64,000 nt of DNA from Liquidambar formosana. Taxonomy: Eukaryota; Streptophyta; Magnoliopsida; Saxifragales; Altingiaceae. The first letter of the stretch is position 1; each line of letters starts with the position of its first letter. Below the pieces are notes generated by a model, which did not search any database, was not told the origin of the DNA, and saw nothing but the letters and a program-made list of their open reading frames with translations. Of this stretch, positions 44,601 through 56,792 are shown piece after piece. A program made the position numbers and the translations under genes. The DNA lies in the NCBI GenBank assembly GCA_039720395.1, contig CM077833.1:596501-660500 (forward strand). The letters are read 5' to 3'.

Positions 44601-47600
44601 ATTGGGGAATGAATTCTTCATTGCCTTCCATCATTATAGGATCATCTAACGTCCCTTAATGTGGGTACCTGGCTGCAGACATGTAGGAGCTACCTATATT
44701 AAAGACATTACTTGAAACTATCACATATGTAGATATCATGGGGTGCCTAAGCTGGTATATACCAAGAAACTAACATGTGAGGTATATATTTGGTGAAACA
44801 TACCTGTGTGAATGATGGGCTTAACTTAACTAGGGAAGTATTCCAAGAAACTAACATGTGAGGAGTATGTACCCTAGAGGCAAAACGATTGGAATTTGCT
44901 TATGCAGCAATAGACAAAGAGTTGTCTTCTTATTGTGGGTTAGAAGTCAAGAAACTAACATGTGAGGCTTCTAGGTCACAGTGGGACCCCAATCCCCATT
45001 AGGAATGAGATTCCCGAATTCCATTAGAGGGTGTATGGAATTTGATAAAATAGTGGGAGGTACCATATGATTAAAGACCCAATCATTATGGATAAAAATG
45101 AAATCTAATTCTCTGTTTATGTAGATTACCTAATTACTCACCTCAAAACCCCTATTTCCTAATATATAGGATATTGATAGTTTGACTAAACCCGATTTCT
45201 TTGATTGACTTAGGAAATTGAGAATTGTTCTCAATTTCAAAAGATTGTTTATATGCTATTAGGCCTTTTATTAAAGGCCCTCCATAAAACATCCTAAGAA
45301 GAAAAAGACACTATGCGCAATTGGCATCTTGTTGCCATGCTATATGATAGTATTGATGACCAATGAGCTTCAGAAGCAAAATTAGTCAATGCAAGTGCCT
45401 TTGATGCCCTACATCACATACAAAGGTTGTATAGTGAGTAAAATAATACTATAAAGTATAGTAGTTATAAAGGACTTCTTCTGGACTAGGATGTAATAAA
45501 AGTTGTTTATTAATAATCATTCTTTTGAAAAATGATTAATCACATAGAATAGCTTGAGAAGCTAGATGTGATTTAAAATGGAAGCATAGAGGAAAGCAAG
45601 TCTTGAAAAGTCAAAGACAAAGAAATATAATTATTTTGTAGTAAACATAAGGTATTGTAAAGGAAACTTGATAAAGTATCAGTCTTCCTAGAAGAACTAA
45701 ACTTTTGAAGTTTTGGTTCATGCTCTAAACTAAATTGTTGGTTAGTTCTGCTTCTTGGTTTTTGGATTCTAGTGTAATCTAAATCGAAGCAGAAAGTTAA
45801 GTAGATAATAAGTTACCTTTAAAAATTTTAATAGAGCAAGAGTTGCTAGATTAATTTTGGGAACTTATTTCTTAACTAAGTCATTTAAGACATTCTAGAA
45901 ATTTGATTTCCGAATTTAAATGACTAATTAGAGCGAATGCAACGTATTCCGAGAATACAAGAGATGTAGAGACTCTCATTTAAATGTAACGATTATGACT
46001 TGGTTATGAGATGACCAAACCCATCTTTTACTTTGTGAAGTGAATGAGTTACATTTATAATTTGACTATACATTGTGATGTATACAGTCATGTAGAGCAT
46101 GCATTCAATTATAGTAGACTCATCTTAGAATACCATAGCTCAATGGTGAATCTAAGAGAACAAATTGAACCCTATTAAGATATGGTTTGATCCATGATGA
46201 GTTTTACTAATGTATCCATCTAGGATATACCTTAAAATTGCTACATATTGATAATTTAGGGTTCACTCCAGTTTTGTCCCAATTATATCAGATATGATAT
46301 GGGAAGAAACCCAACTTATAGAAGTTAAGGCTTGGGTTTGTGCTACGTTTGTCTGGAAACATAATGTAGACAATCTGGAAATAAGGTCAAGTAAGTGTTG
46401 AATTGTGGTATATCCCAAAAGTGGTTGGGATAGTATTTCTATTACTCTAATGAACAAAAGTTGTCCATTAGGATGATTGCTGGATTTTCTTGAGAAAGAG
46501 TTCATTTAAGAAAGATGCAAAAGTAGATAGACTTTACAGAATTGTTTGTAAAGCCACAAACCAACAAAGATCCAACCCTTGCCCCTGTTGAGGCAAAACC
46601 TTTAATTACACCACATGCTTTTCATAGATCAAATTGGATATTTCTTTAACATAAGAGAGATATTGTATCTCCATTAGAATGTGAAAGAATTGTTCTTTGG
46701 TGATAAAGATCACCAAGATAATCCTATTGATTATGATTAGGCGATGTTTGACATCAACTTGAGAAATGACTAAGAGTCATTAAATCCAATATGGACAGGT
46801 AGAGACCTAAAAGGCTTGGCTATTTAAGAATGTTTTCAACATAGGCAAAAAGTTGTCTATAAAGAAACTTGTTTGATAATAGTTATGCTGAAATCCATTT
46901 GGATCTTGTTATCTATAAACACACATTTTGAATATGACATATGTCAAAAAGGATATAAAGATGTTATATCAAATGGTGAAAAACCATGAAAGTGTGTAAG
47001 TTATAGAAGTCTATTAATAGACTACAAGGTTCTCATAATTAGAACATCTATAAAGTTGAAGTAATCAAATTGTTTGATTTCTCTCATTGTATAGATGGAC
47101 CATGAGTGTATAAAAGGTTAGTGGGAGTGCGATCGTTTTTCTTTATCCTAAGTATAGATGACATCCTAATCATTATGAATGATATATGAATGTTATCTAA
47201 TGTAAAGTTTTGGTTTTTGGAGAAAAACTAATTCATGAAAGATTTGGCAGAAGCATCCAACAAGATCTATAGAGATAGATCATATAGATTGCTAAGTATC
47301 TCCAAATCATCAAACATAGTTGAAATGTTGAAGGAGTTCAACATGGAGAATTCTAAGGGAGGTCCGATTTACTTCAGATAAGAATTCATTATTCAAGGGC
47401 ATGTGCCCTAGGATAACACAAGTAAGGTTCTTAAAGTGTTAAGAAGCCTTATTCTGCACTATGTATTGAACCTGATATCTATTATGTTGTAATTGTTACA
47501 AATAGTTATCAGTCAATTCAAATTTGGAATATTGGATTGTATATGGAAATTGTAAACTCATAGTAGATGGGTATATGGATTTGGATATAATCCATATGGG

Positions 47601-48038
47601 GTATATTTTATATTCACTTTAGTTGGTGAAATACTTAATGGAAGAACTGTATGAAAGATACAGTAGATTCCATTATTAAGGGTGAATTAATTGTCGCATT
47701 GTCTAGGAGACTGTTTGGATCTATAAGTTCATTTAGAACTTGGAGTTGTTCCTTCCATTGAGTTGCCCACACCTTGTTTTGTGACAACAATGGGTCTATA
47801 TCTCAAGTATAGGAATCACGGTCTCATCAAAAGTCCAAACACATAGAGCGACAATTCCAAGTGATTAGAGGAATCATTGGAAGAGGTAATAGATACATTA
47901 CAGAAGATATTATCTACATAAGTTTTTGTAGACCTACTGACTAAAGCTTTAAAACATAATTTGTTATGTCTAAGACCAACATCTTGAGAAGATAAGTATG
48001 CGATACATGGTCGATTGGCTTTAGTGCAAGTGGGAGAT
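41660..48038 (+). other. Copia internal region, unit 2
   Basis: Full internal region equal to unit 1 (33623-40001) at +8,037, with the PBS at 41661-41673 and the same broken gag (45122-45482) and pol (46137-48030) remnants. The only difference noticed is G at 42985. Confidence 0.9.
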
Positions 48039-49697
48039 TGTTAGGATTATGCCCTAGAGCCAATCATAGAGATGATTGTTTAGGGATTAGGAACAATCAT
48101 TTGATTTCATTTATGTATGTCACATTTATTATTGATTTAATAAAAGGGCTTATTCTATTATGTTTATATGCATCATTTATATTTACATAATATGTCCATG
48201 GAGTTAGAGTTGAGAATATGGAATTACAAAGAGTTGTAATTTTGAGACTATAGATATATCTCTGTACTAAACTCCTAAAGCATTCCTAGTTGAAGGTTCA
48301 CTATGATGGACAGTAATGAACCATAGGACTAGCACTTGTTAGGCTGACTCTATAGGAGGATAGCTAGTCTCAAGCTATTTGTGTGGAGACACTACAACCA
48401 ACAAGTGGGTGCCTATTGCGAGAATAGGTACACTGAATGTGACCAAAGATATGAGATAAACTGAATGGAGTTTTTTCCTGCTTGTCAATCAGTTTCTCAT
48501 TGTTATAGTGGTACAAGTAATCCTTAGACCTGAGACACCATAGTTGCCTTATGCATGTAGCTTTAGAAGTTTGATAACACTAAGTGCAGATCCTATTCAG
48601 GGGTCTGCAAAGGTGTTCATTGGCCCTACTGCTATGTGTATGAAGGCATGTGAGTGATCAACAAGGGATCCATCACTCTCAGGAAAAAGAGAGAGAATGT
48701 CTCATATAGCATTCATAATATAACTCATTAAATCCATGGCCATGGTAGGATGAATATGAAAAGAGTTTCATGAGTTCATCAATGAGTTGATATCTATGAA
48801 TGAGTATAAAGTAATTGAACTAGGGACTTGACAGACTTCCATGTCCTATTAGTTCAATTGGAGACATTGTGTTGAAGGAAGGATGCAATTGTAACCTATA
48901 AACTATAACAGAAGGGTTCTTGGTAAATGACTATTCACCTCATTAAGGACCACACCATGAGCCATATGCTAGGTGTTACTCATGGTTAGTAGAAGCCCTA
49001 ATTGATATAAGTGAGTTATAATCAATTAGGGAATTGGAAGGAGTTCCAATTAGACCCTAAATGGAAAGAGTTCCATTGTGCACACCTCGTGCTATTCCTA
49101 CTACTTAATGATGTGAACCCAATGGGTCACACACTGATCATGCAAGAAGGGCTTTAAAGTCTATGAGAGAAAAGGTTTTAGTGAATAAAGAATAGTTCTT
49201 TATAGGCCTATTTGTATTTGATACAAATAATAGGGGTTAATGTGCAATTAAGTGTAATTACACATAACCCTATTAGGGTTTCTTCCCCATGGCCAGCCCC
49301 CTTTAGTGGGCTGCCTATATAAGTCACACTTATGTGTGACATGGCATAATAGGCTTGCACAATAAACCCTAGCCGTCCAGCCCCTTGGAGGCTCTCTTCT
49401 CTCTCTCTCTCTTCTCCACCTCTAGCAACAACAAGGAAGAAGAAAGAAAGGACTTGAAGCTCTAGCTAGGTGTGGATACCGTTGGAGGCAGCACACTTGG
49501 GCTGCTCATTCACCGCTGTCCGGAATCAAAGCTTGGAGCAAAAAGGAGAAGACAAAAATTCTGTAAGTGTTCTAACCCTCTTTGTAGTTAGGGTTTGATT
49601 TTGTGTTATGCATAGTTAGATTCATGGGATTGGGAATCGTAGGAAAATTTTTTTATATTCCGCACTTCTATTTTTCCCTATTGTTCGATTCCCAACA
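48039..49697 (+). mobile_element. LTR-B of array unit 3
   Basis: As units 1 and 2, with one extra T in the T run near 49646-49652. Confidence 0.92.
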
Positions 49698-50995
49698 GTG
49701 GTATCAGAGCCATGATTATGCATAATACAAAATACATATGGGCTGGTAATTATGGTGTAATTGAATGATTCAAAAATCTGGAAAATTTTTTCTGCATAAT
49801 TGGTTTTCCTCCATGGCTGAACCTAGGGTTTGGAACCCTAGGTCAATTCTCTTCTACTCCTCTTCTAATTGATGGTTAAGTGTATCCATGGATGCAATAG
49901 GTTGCATAGGGTTTGAGTTTGGAGAAGAAGAATAAGGAAACTAGGGTTTTATAAAACTGTTATGAACAGTTTTCATGGTTGCCATGAAAAACCGTCATCT
50001 TGTTTTGCCTGCCGAATTCAGAGTTCTTCTCCAAAATTTTCGAGCCATATATGGTTAGAAAGCTCTTTGAATAAGCTTTCCAACCCAACAAACGGTGCGT
50101 CAATCCGAGTTCTGTAGTGAAAGTTATGAATTTTTTACTACAGGCTGTCTGGAAAGACAGTTTTGCTCGGGAATGATGCAATAGCCACAACTTTGAGTTA
50201 TTGATGGAGATCAAAGGCATGGCAATGGTTGCCACCACTTGGGTTATGTTCTAGACATGGTAGGGAAAGGTTCCCAAGCATTTAGATGCATCATAATTGG
50301 ATTAAGATGCTAGAACAGAAGGAAGAAGGAGAAGAACACCATGGAGGCTGAATCTGGGTTTTAGAACCCTAAGGTTCTTGCAATTAATTCTAATTAAAGC
50401 TACTGTATTTATGATGGAAGATCATTTTAGGATCATTATATATCATGTGTATATGATTTTCTTTAAGTTTCAAAAAGGTTTTGATGGAAAAAGATTCAAA
50501 AAGTTTGAAAATTTTTCATGAACAGCATAGCAGAATTTTTCTGCAGAAAAGTCATCAATGGAGTTTTGATTAGAACTTGAGTTAGGGAACTCTAAATTGC
50601 ATGAAACCAATTGCATTAGTTTCCTAAGACATGTAGGATACTGGGAAAATTCGTTTGGTAGCCTAATTCATTCATCTTGCTGGGTTTTAAATCAATTTCT
50701 GACAATGGACAGTATGCTGTAAATTTCTGGGCAGCCTACTGTTGTTTTAATTGTTTAGAACAATTGGTGATGATTTGATCATCCAAACCTCTTCTATTAG
50801 CTTAGTATTTCATGTAGGGACATGATACAAAAGCTGGTTTCAATGGAGGAGTCGAATTGATAAGGTTTTAGAAGCTATTGTGACCTTGAAGGTCTGCAAC
50901 AATGGCTCCAGCAATGGGTTTTGGAAACCCTAATTGTTCTTGATGATGGTAGCCACTTCCACCTCTTCTCACGTGTCCAAGGGCTTGTCCCACAC
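49698..50995 (+). other. Copia internal region, unit 3, truncated
   Basis: PBS at 49699-49711 and the first 1.3 kb of leader, ending at cccacac (50995). The match to unit 1 stops at 34920. The next base begins unrelated sequence with short tandem repeats. Confidence 0.9.
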
Positions 50996-51003
50996 ATATC
51001 ATG

Positions 51004-51240
51004 GAAAGATTGCATCTTTCAAGCTATCAAGGTAAACATGTGAAACATGAGAAAGATTGCATCTTTCTTATATTAAACTTTCAAGGTGAACACATAACAT
51101 GAGAAAGATTGCATCTTTCTCATATTCAAACCATCAAGGTAAACACATATCATGGGAAAGATTGCATCTTTCGAGCTATCAAGGTAAGCACATAATATGA
51201 GAAAGATTGCATCTTTCTCTCACTAAGTCATCAAGACAAG
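51004..51240. repeat. 45-53-bp tandem repeats with gaaagattgcatctttc
   Basis: Copies begin at 51004, 51051, 51103, 51156 and 51201. Each has the near-palindrome GAAAGATTGCATCTTTC followed by a variable linker with atcaaggtaaacacat. They start eight bases after the copia array ends. Confidence 0.85.
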
Positions 51241-51663
51241 GGTAAGCTTCTACTTACCAACACTCAACAAGTTCACCAAGTCATCTCATATGGAGGCTAT
51301 TCATGCTTCTACTCAAGCACCAACTCATATAGGAGACACGTTCATCTCATGAAAGCAAACATTCACATGCACATAGGGAAAGTATTTTATCCCTAAATGA
51401 CAACCAATCATAGTGATAAAGGAGGGAATTCAACCCTAATGATCAAAGATCATATGCATAGAGAGGGTTATTCAACCCTATTAACAAGCCATGCCCACAC
51501 AAGGGCTACCAATGCAATCCATTTCAAAAACATTTCATGTCAAACAATATCAAGATATTCATTCATTTTTCAACTCAAAAAAGGCTTAAGATTTCATCTT
51601 CAAGAAGGTTCAAAGGCGCGAATAGGCGAGCAAAGGCCAAACGAGCGAAACGGAGCGAGCAAG
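51241..51663. other. Spacer before the PMD gene
   Basis: No gene supported. The plus-strand open frame 51397-51672 has no recognisable domain. The right part becomes purine-rich and GC-richer just before the palindrome. Confidence 0.45.
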
Positions 51664-51743
51664 GGAGGCTGACCACCTAGCTGCAGGTGGGTTGCTGCCC
51701 AAGCCCAGGTGGCTTGCCACCCCAAGCTGGGCGGTTACCCGAG
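51664..51743. repeat. 80-bp palindrome module, copy 4 (diverged)
   Basis: Same layout and length (CTGACCACCTAG...GGCGGTTACCCGAG with CCCAAG/CCCAGG at the centre). Many arm mismatches. It lies about 300 bp upstream of the PMD gene ATG. Confidence 0.65.
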
Positions 51744-52040
51744 GCTAGTGTCCTAAAAAATCTGGGTTTTTAAACCTTTGACCCCCCATTTGATGCACGC
51801 ACACACCCAACTCGAAAATAGAGAGTTTCTCTCTCTAGAAACCCATTCCATCTTCTCCAAACACTCACACACACATTCTCATTCAAAGTTTCACTTTCAA
51901 ATCAAGTTGTGTGCATGAAATAGCATCAAGAACAAGTCATTCAACAACAACAACAAGCATCAGTCGTCATCTTGCAAGATCAAGTTCATCATCTTTCTCA
52001 TCAAACCCATTTTTCTTACATACAAGCTCAACCATCAACA

Positions 52041-54739
52041 ATGGCTTCTAGCAATGATCCCAACATCAAGTATCCATACTATGTGATCAAGAATACATAC
52101 AAGGCACCAATCTATGATGCACCTCAAGACAAGGTGTTGCTTGAACCCAAGAATCATTTTTCATATCTCCATTCCCAACAAGAGGTTAGTTCTTCCCAAC
52201 TTAACATGTTTATCTTGAAATCTTGATTTCTATTGGATAAAATGCATTCCCATGGTCTTCTTTTGATTGTTTCTATCATTGTTAAGCCAAGTTCATTGAT
52301 TTGGCAAGGATTGAATGTGCAAAAAGCTTACTTCCCAATGCTTGAGAAAAGATGCCCACCAAGTGTTTGATAAAATGCCAAAGAGACAAAAACATGTTCA
52401 ATCCTTGCAAAATCAATAGGTTTTCATTGTAGTACAAAGTCTATTGATCTTGGCAAGGATTTGATATACAAAAACTTTCATTTCAATGCTTGAAAACAAG
52501 TCACCCCCCAAGTGTTCGATAAAATGCCCGAAAGACAAAACTATGTTCAATCCTTATAAAATCAATGAGTTTGAATACAAAGTCATGGGCATTCATTTCA
52601 TGAATCAAAACCCATATTTTAAAACTTTTATAAAACCATTTGAAATCAATTATCAATGTATGCCCAATATCTCTATGTTTTCAATACTAACTCAATACAC
52701 AATCCTTTGAAATAGCCTGATTTCCAAAGTTTCCGTACAAGGACATCTATGAAGGGACTCATTTCATGGTGGAAATATATGGAACATGCCAACCACGTGC
52801 TCGTAAGATAATAAAGAAGGCGGGTTTTGGGCCCTTCCTTGATGCTCTATGGAACGAGTAATGGGATAGGCAAGCATTGTTTGCCTTGACAGAGTTATGG
52901 TGGGATACCACCAACACCTTCCACTTCAGCTTTGGGGAAATGACCATAACCCCTAAGGACTTCACCATGATAACTGGGTTGAGCTTAAAAGGCAAGTGCT
53001 TGGAATACTATGAATAAGCCAACATAGATCAGAACTACATAGTAGCTCTACTCGGGGTTAAAGCAGAATTAAGCCCAAAGGGTGTATGCCGTACTTGGCT
53101 CTACAATACCTTTGCCACTGAGGAAGAGAGTGATGGGACGGATCCTCAATACATTGTGAGAGATTTCTTGCTCTACATGATTTCATGTACTTTCTTTGCG
53201 GGCACCAATGATATGGCCTGATTGGAGTTGCTAGCTAGCATAGAAGATGTAAACAAGATTGGGAGATACAATTGGGGTGGAGCTACTCTAGCAACCATGT
53301 ACCGCTCTATGACTGACATGTCCCGAGGAGTTGCCAAGAACTTTGGGGGACTTCCTTTCGTTTGGGAGGTAACAAAGAATGTTTAATTCTCTATTATTTC
53401 CCGAAACTTAACCCATATATGATTTCCTTTATTTCTTTGATTTTCCATAGATATGGTACTACGAGTACCTGAACATGTGTCGTCCAATTCTTTCTAGTGA
53501 TGCCATGTCATGGCCTATCCTTCAGAATTACGCCCCATCTTGCTTGGCTACAAAAGCCTCTAACCAACATGACTATGCCCATGCAAGGGCATATCTTTCC
53601 AGCTTGACTGTAGATGTGGTAAAATCTTTCTTTCTCTTTCTCTTTTTATCTTTTCTTTCTTGTTTCTCATTTTAAACTCAACAGGTGGAATGGGATCCAT
53701 AGAGGCTATGGGAGCTTAGGCTACCTGAGAAGTACTCTTCTTGTTTAGAATTGACAAGCAAAAGGGTTCTTTTTAAAGGCCCCACGGGTAGGTGTTGGTA
53801 TCTCAGGGAACGAGTCTTGCGTTAGGTCCACGGAAATATGAATGCTGCTGTGACTCCTTCCATGCCACCAAAGAACATGAGGCATGCCAATCATATAGTG
53901 GGAGATGAACTGGAAGAGGCCTTGAGGGGTTGGGATGCTGAGGGATTCACTTCCCTTCACATAGAATACATTGCCTTTTGTCGACAGTATCTGATGAATC
54001 CTAGGGTCACTGGTCTCCCACCTCAAGGGGTGAGTTCCCCAAACTCTTAAATTCTCTTTATGATTATAAGAAAGACTCCTCTTGACAAGCATTTGAATTT
54101 CAGGGCCGACGGGTAAGGGGACATAGCTCTACAGTTGGATCAGCCACTGGGATGACTTATAATAATGAGGATGATGACCTTGAGGGAAATCAACCTCCAC
54201 CCCTCCTGCAACTAAATTGGTATGTGAATTTGTGTAGTGGGACAAAATTTGTGAAGACTGACATTACCCATCCACCTTTCGATGAATATTCCAAGATCGA
54301 TCCATATTATGAGAATGTGAGTTCTAAACCCTTACCTTTTTGGAATTGGATTCTTTCATTATTATTAACCATGTCCACTTTTCCTAGGTCCCACGAGACT
54401 ACGCCCAGGAATGCATTGAACTCAATGAAGGATTGAGGAGGGACCTTATGTGAATGAGTTTAGAGAACTCAGTTATGGAAGCACGCTTGAATCCTCAAGT
54501 AAGTGATCATCTTATTAGCTTTCAACTAGGATTGACACCATTACCCTACTAACCCATTATCTTCTTTGCAACAGGCATCATCATCTCATCCACCACAGGA
54601 TATGCCCCCTCCTAGAGCTCCTCATTCAAGGCATGATGGAGTTGGGCCAAGTCGAAAGAGAAGGCCCTACGGGAAATCATTGAGTTTCACTCACCTCTTG
54701 TTAGGAATGTTAGAACCTTACTATCTTCTTGTCATGTAA
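52041..54739 (+). pseudogene. Plant mobile domain (PMD) gene, seven-exon pseudogene
   Basis: Exons by splice motifs and frame: 52041-52184 (MASSNDPNIKYPYYVIK), about 52719-53368, 53451-53618, 53685-54029, 54104-54316, 54388-54498, 54575-54739. Exon 2 has the PMD signature: AGFGPFLDALW, NTFHFSFGEMTITPKDF then MITGLSLKGKCLE, and later GGLPFVWE. Exon 3 starts IWYYEYLNMCRP. The C-terminus is Ser/Pro-rich with a basic motif SRKRRP that could be a nuclear signal. In-frame TAA, TAA and TGA in exon 2 replace expected Gln, Gln and Trp. PMD proteins occur as host genes (the MAIN/MAIL1 group, linked to silencing) and inside transposable elements. Here the gene lies on the plus strand between the copia array and Tat-2. 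The exon 2 start is uncertain. Confidence 0.8.
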
Positions 54740-54936
54740 TACTTAGGAATTTCAATTCCCAACCTTGAACTCTCTATTATGGATACTTGATGAACCTATG
54801 TTTGAATTTCATTGCAATGGTATGATCTTGTATTGTGTGAAAAATGGGCTTAAATTAAGCACATAAGGGTCAAAACATCACAAAAGGGCCAATTGAAAGC
54901 ATAATAGGGCAAAAATGGGCGAAACAAAGTGGCGGC
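54740..54936. other. Spacer between PMD gene and palindrome
   Basis: No feature seen. The last 100 bases are rich in gggc/caaaa and lead into the palindrome. Confidence 0.5.
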
Positions 54937-55016
54937 CTCGGGTGACCACCTAGGGTTGGGCGGCTAGCCGCCTGGGCCCAGGCGGCTAGCCGCCCAGGCC
55001 TGGGTGGTCACCCAAG
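54937..55016. repeat. 80-bp palindrome module, copy 5
   Basis: Arms meet at 54976/54977. The central 40 bp (54957-54996) are a perfect palindrome with two nested GGCGGCTAGCCGCC 14-mers around TGGGCCCA. Over the full length 36 of 40 positions pair. It lies about 90 bp upstream of a TATA box. Confidence 0.92.
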
Positions 55017-55103
55017 CCCGAAGCGGAGTTTCGCCTATTTTTAGGAAACTTCCTATTTTGACGGATTCTCTCCTTCCAAAGCTCAGATTTCTGAATTTTT
55101 TCC

Positions 55104-55110
55104 TATAAAA
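55104..55110 (+). promoter_or_regulatory. TATA box of the Tat-2 DUF7745 gene
   Basis: TATAAAA, 50 bp before the ATG at 55160 and 88 bp after the palindrome. Confidence 0.6.
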
Positions 55111-55159
55111 ACACATCCAAGGGGTCTCAAACCCTACTTACATTCATTGAGAGAAAGTT

Positions 55160-56460
55160 ATGGAAGCCCTAGACAAATTCTTAAGTGATTTTCTGAAAGT
55201 TATGAATGCGGAGGCAAAGAAGGAGTTCAAGCGCTACTGCTTGGATCCGTTGTTCTCTTTGATGCATGTGAGGCTCAAAACCACTCTTCTTACTGCTGCT
55301 ACATACTTTTGGGATCCCCAACTCCATGTATTCCATTTCAACTACGAAGAACTATGCCCAACAATGGAGGAATTCTGTGCTTTGTATGGAGTTTCGCCTG
55401 CAGGACCTTTCATCTTCCCTACTCTACGCTTAAGTTACTTGACTTCTTTCTCCAACTTCCTTGGGATTTCTCACCAAGAGGCCTCCATATTTGTGAAGGA
55501 TCACATGGTGAATCTCATGGAAATAGCAACTTCCTTTTTGGCTCATGATAGCAAAGGTACCATGAATTTCAACCTTAATACTCAATACGCTCCTACTTTC
55601 TGTTTAGTTGGCCGCTTCCTCATCTCCATGAGGACTCTCTATGTCCCTATTCAAATTTGTGAATTGATCCCTTTTCTTCTCAAACATCACAACCTGATTC
55701 CCATGGTGCTTGCTGAAACCCTGAATAATTTAGACAAAGTTCATGATAATCCCCAAGCCCCACTAGGAGGGAGCCCCATTCTACTGCAGATGTGGCTTCT
55801 CGAAAGGCTTAACTTCTTATCTCCTACCACCATTAATCCATACAAACCTCGACATTATTGTTGCCGTCGAGTTGAACTCCCTGGTTAATTTTCTTTGAGG
55901 GAATGGTTAGGCTACTTCCAAACTCTCTCGTAGTGAAACATTGAGTGGTCCGTCTCCATATGGGGATGCAAAGAGCAAATTCTTCTTTGAACCTCTGGGT
56001 GTGCTATGGTCAAGCTCATAGGGTTGAGATCAACGTCCTTCTATTGGACTTCAAGAATCCTTCGTCAGATGGGTGCCGTGCAAACCATGCCTACTTCTGT
56101 GGTATTTGATCATTCTGTTGAACCTGTGGGCCCCACAATGGTTAAGTGGGCGAAGACTAGATGGACTGACCAACTAAAACTGACTCGAATCAAAAACACT
56201 GATGGCCCCCATGTCATGAGCCCTGAATACAAGACATGGTTGAGGAATAGCTTAGGTGAAAGAGAAACCATACGCAGGGAAAGGATTTATGACCTTATCA
56301 AGGACACCCAACTCAAATATTACAGGGAAGACATTCTGGAGGCAGTGGGAGCAGCACATGCCCATGACTTATGAAAGAAACGAAGACTTGAAAGAAAAGA
56401 GAAGAAAGCAAACCAAGAGACTCTGAAGAAAAGCATAAGGACTTGAAGACTTTGAGAAAT
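55160..56460 (+). pseudogene. DUF7745-type antisense gene of Tat-2 (intronless, broken)
   Basis: The start is MEALDKFLSDFLKVMNAEAK. An open frame of 242 codons contains RLKTTLLTAATYFWDP, CPTMEEFCALYGVSP and GGSPILLQMWLLERL, where the Tat-1 copy has an intron between LL(Q) and (I/M)W. After a TAA at 55886 several stops and frame changes follow, and the frame is again open at 56006-56374 (GPTMVKWAKTRWTDQLKL, SPEYKTWLRNSLGERE). The C-terminus is Lys/Glu-rich, probably a coiled coil. It is convergent with Tat-2 integrase (ends 56793). The molecular function of the family is not established. Confidence 0.7.
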
Positions 56461-56792
56461 AGGATATCTATGGCATGTTAATAGTTCTTTATTTAACACC
56501 AATAAATTGATGTGTCAATCATTTTGTTCTAAATGAATTGCCAATAATAATTTAATCTTGAGATTTGTTGTGGTGGTGTTGTTTGGACCGTACCCAAAGT
56601 AACTTTATGGGTTGCCTACGTATCCCCATCCCTTTTCATTTTTTCTTTTTTCATTTTTTTTCCTTCTTTTTTTCTTTTTTTTTTCTTCTTTTTTCATTTT
56701 TTTCTTTTTAGGAATGGGGAATCAAGTCCTCGTAGTTCAAGTACCTTAACTTTTCCCTAGGCTGCCCTTATGGGTTTTCAACCTAGCAGGCC
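56461..56792. other. Convergent intergenic spacer with pyrimidine tract
   Basis: No gene. A T-rich tract with C interruptions lies at about 56636-56712 between the ends of DUF7745 and integrase. Confidence 0.6.

Larger units (their letters stand above)
31365..50995 (+). mobile_element. Tandem array of a copia element, about 2.44 units of 8,037 bp
   Basis: Order: partial internal (31365-31964), LTR, internal, LTR, internal, LTR, partial internal (to 50995). Positions map by +8,037 and then +8,038 over the whole span (for example LTR starts 31965, 40002, 48039). I noticed only three differences: A34948/G42985, one extra T near 49646-49652, and A34569/A42606/G50644. Both ends lie inside the internal region, so the array is circularly permuted with respect to a normal element. 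The coding remnants (Tork/Angela-like copia by motif style) are full of stops in all units. Confidence 0.95.

Noticed and set aside
51004..51240. CRISPR-like array of gaaagattgcatctttc
   Set aside because: Spacers are similar to each other and vary in length; this is an ordinary degenerate tandem repeat.
52486..52710. 74-codon plus-strand ORF between PMD exons 1 and 2
   Set aside because: It lies in the predicted first intron, is Lys/Asn/Ile-rich and has no domain; probably intronic.
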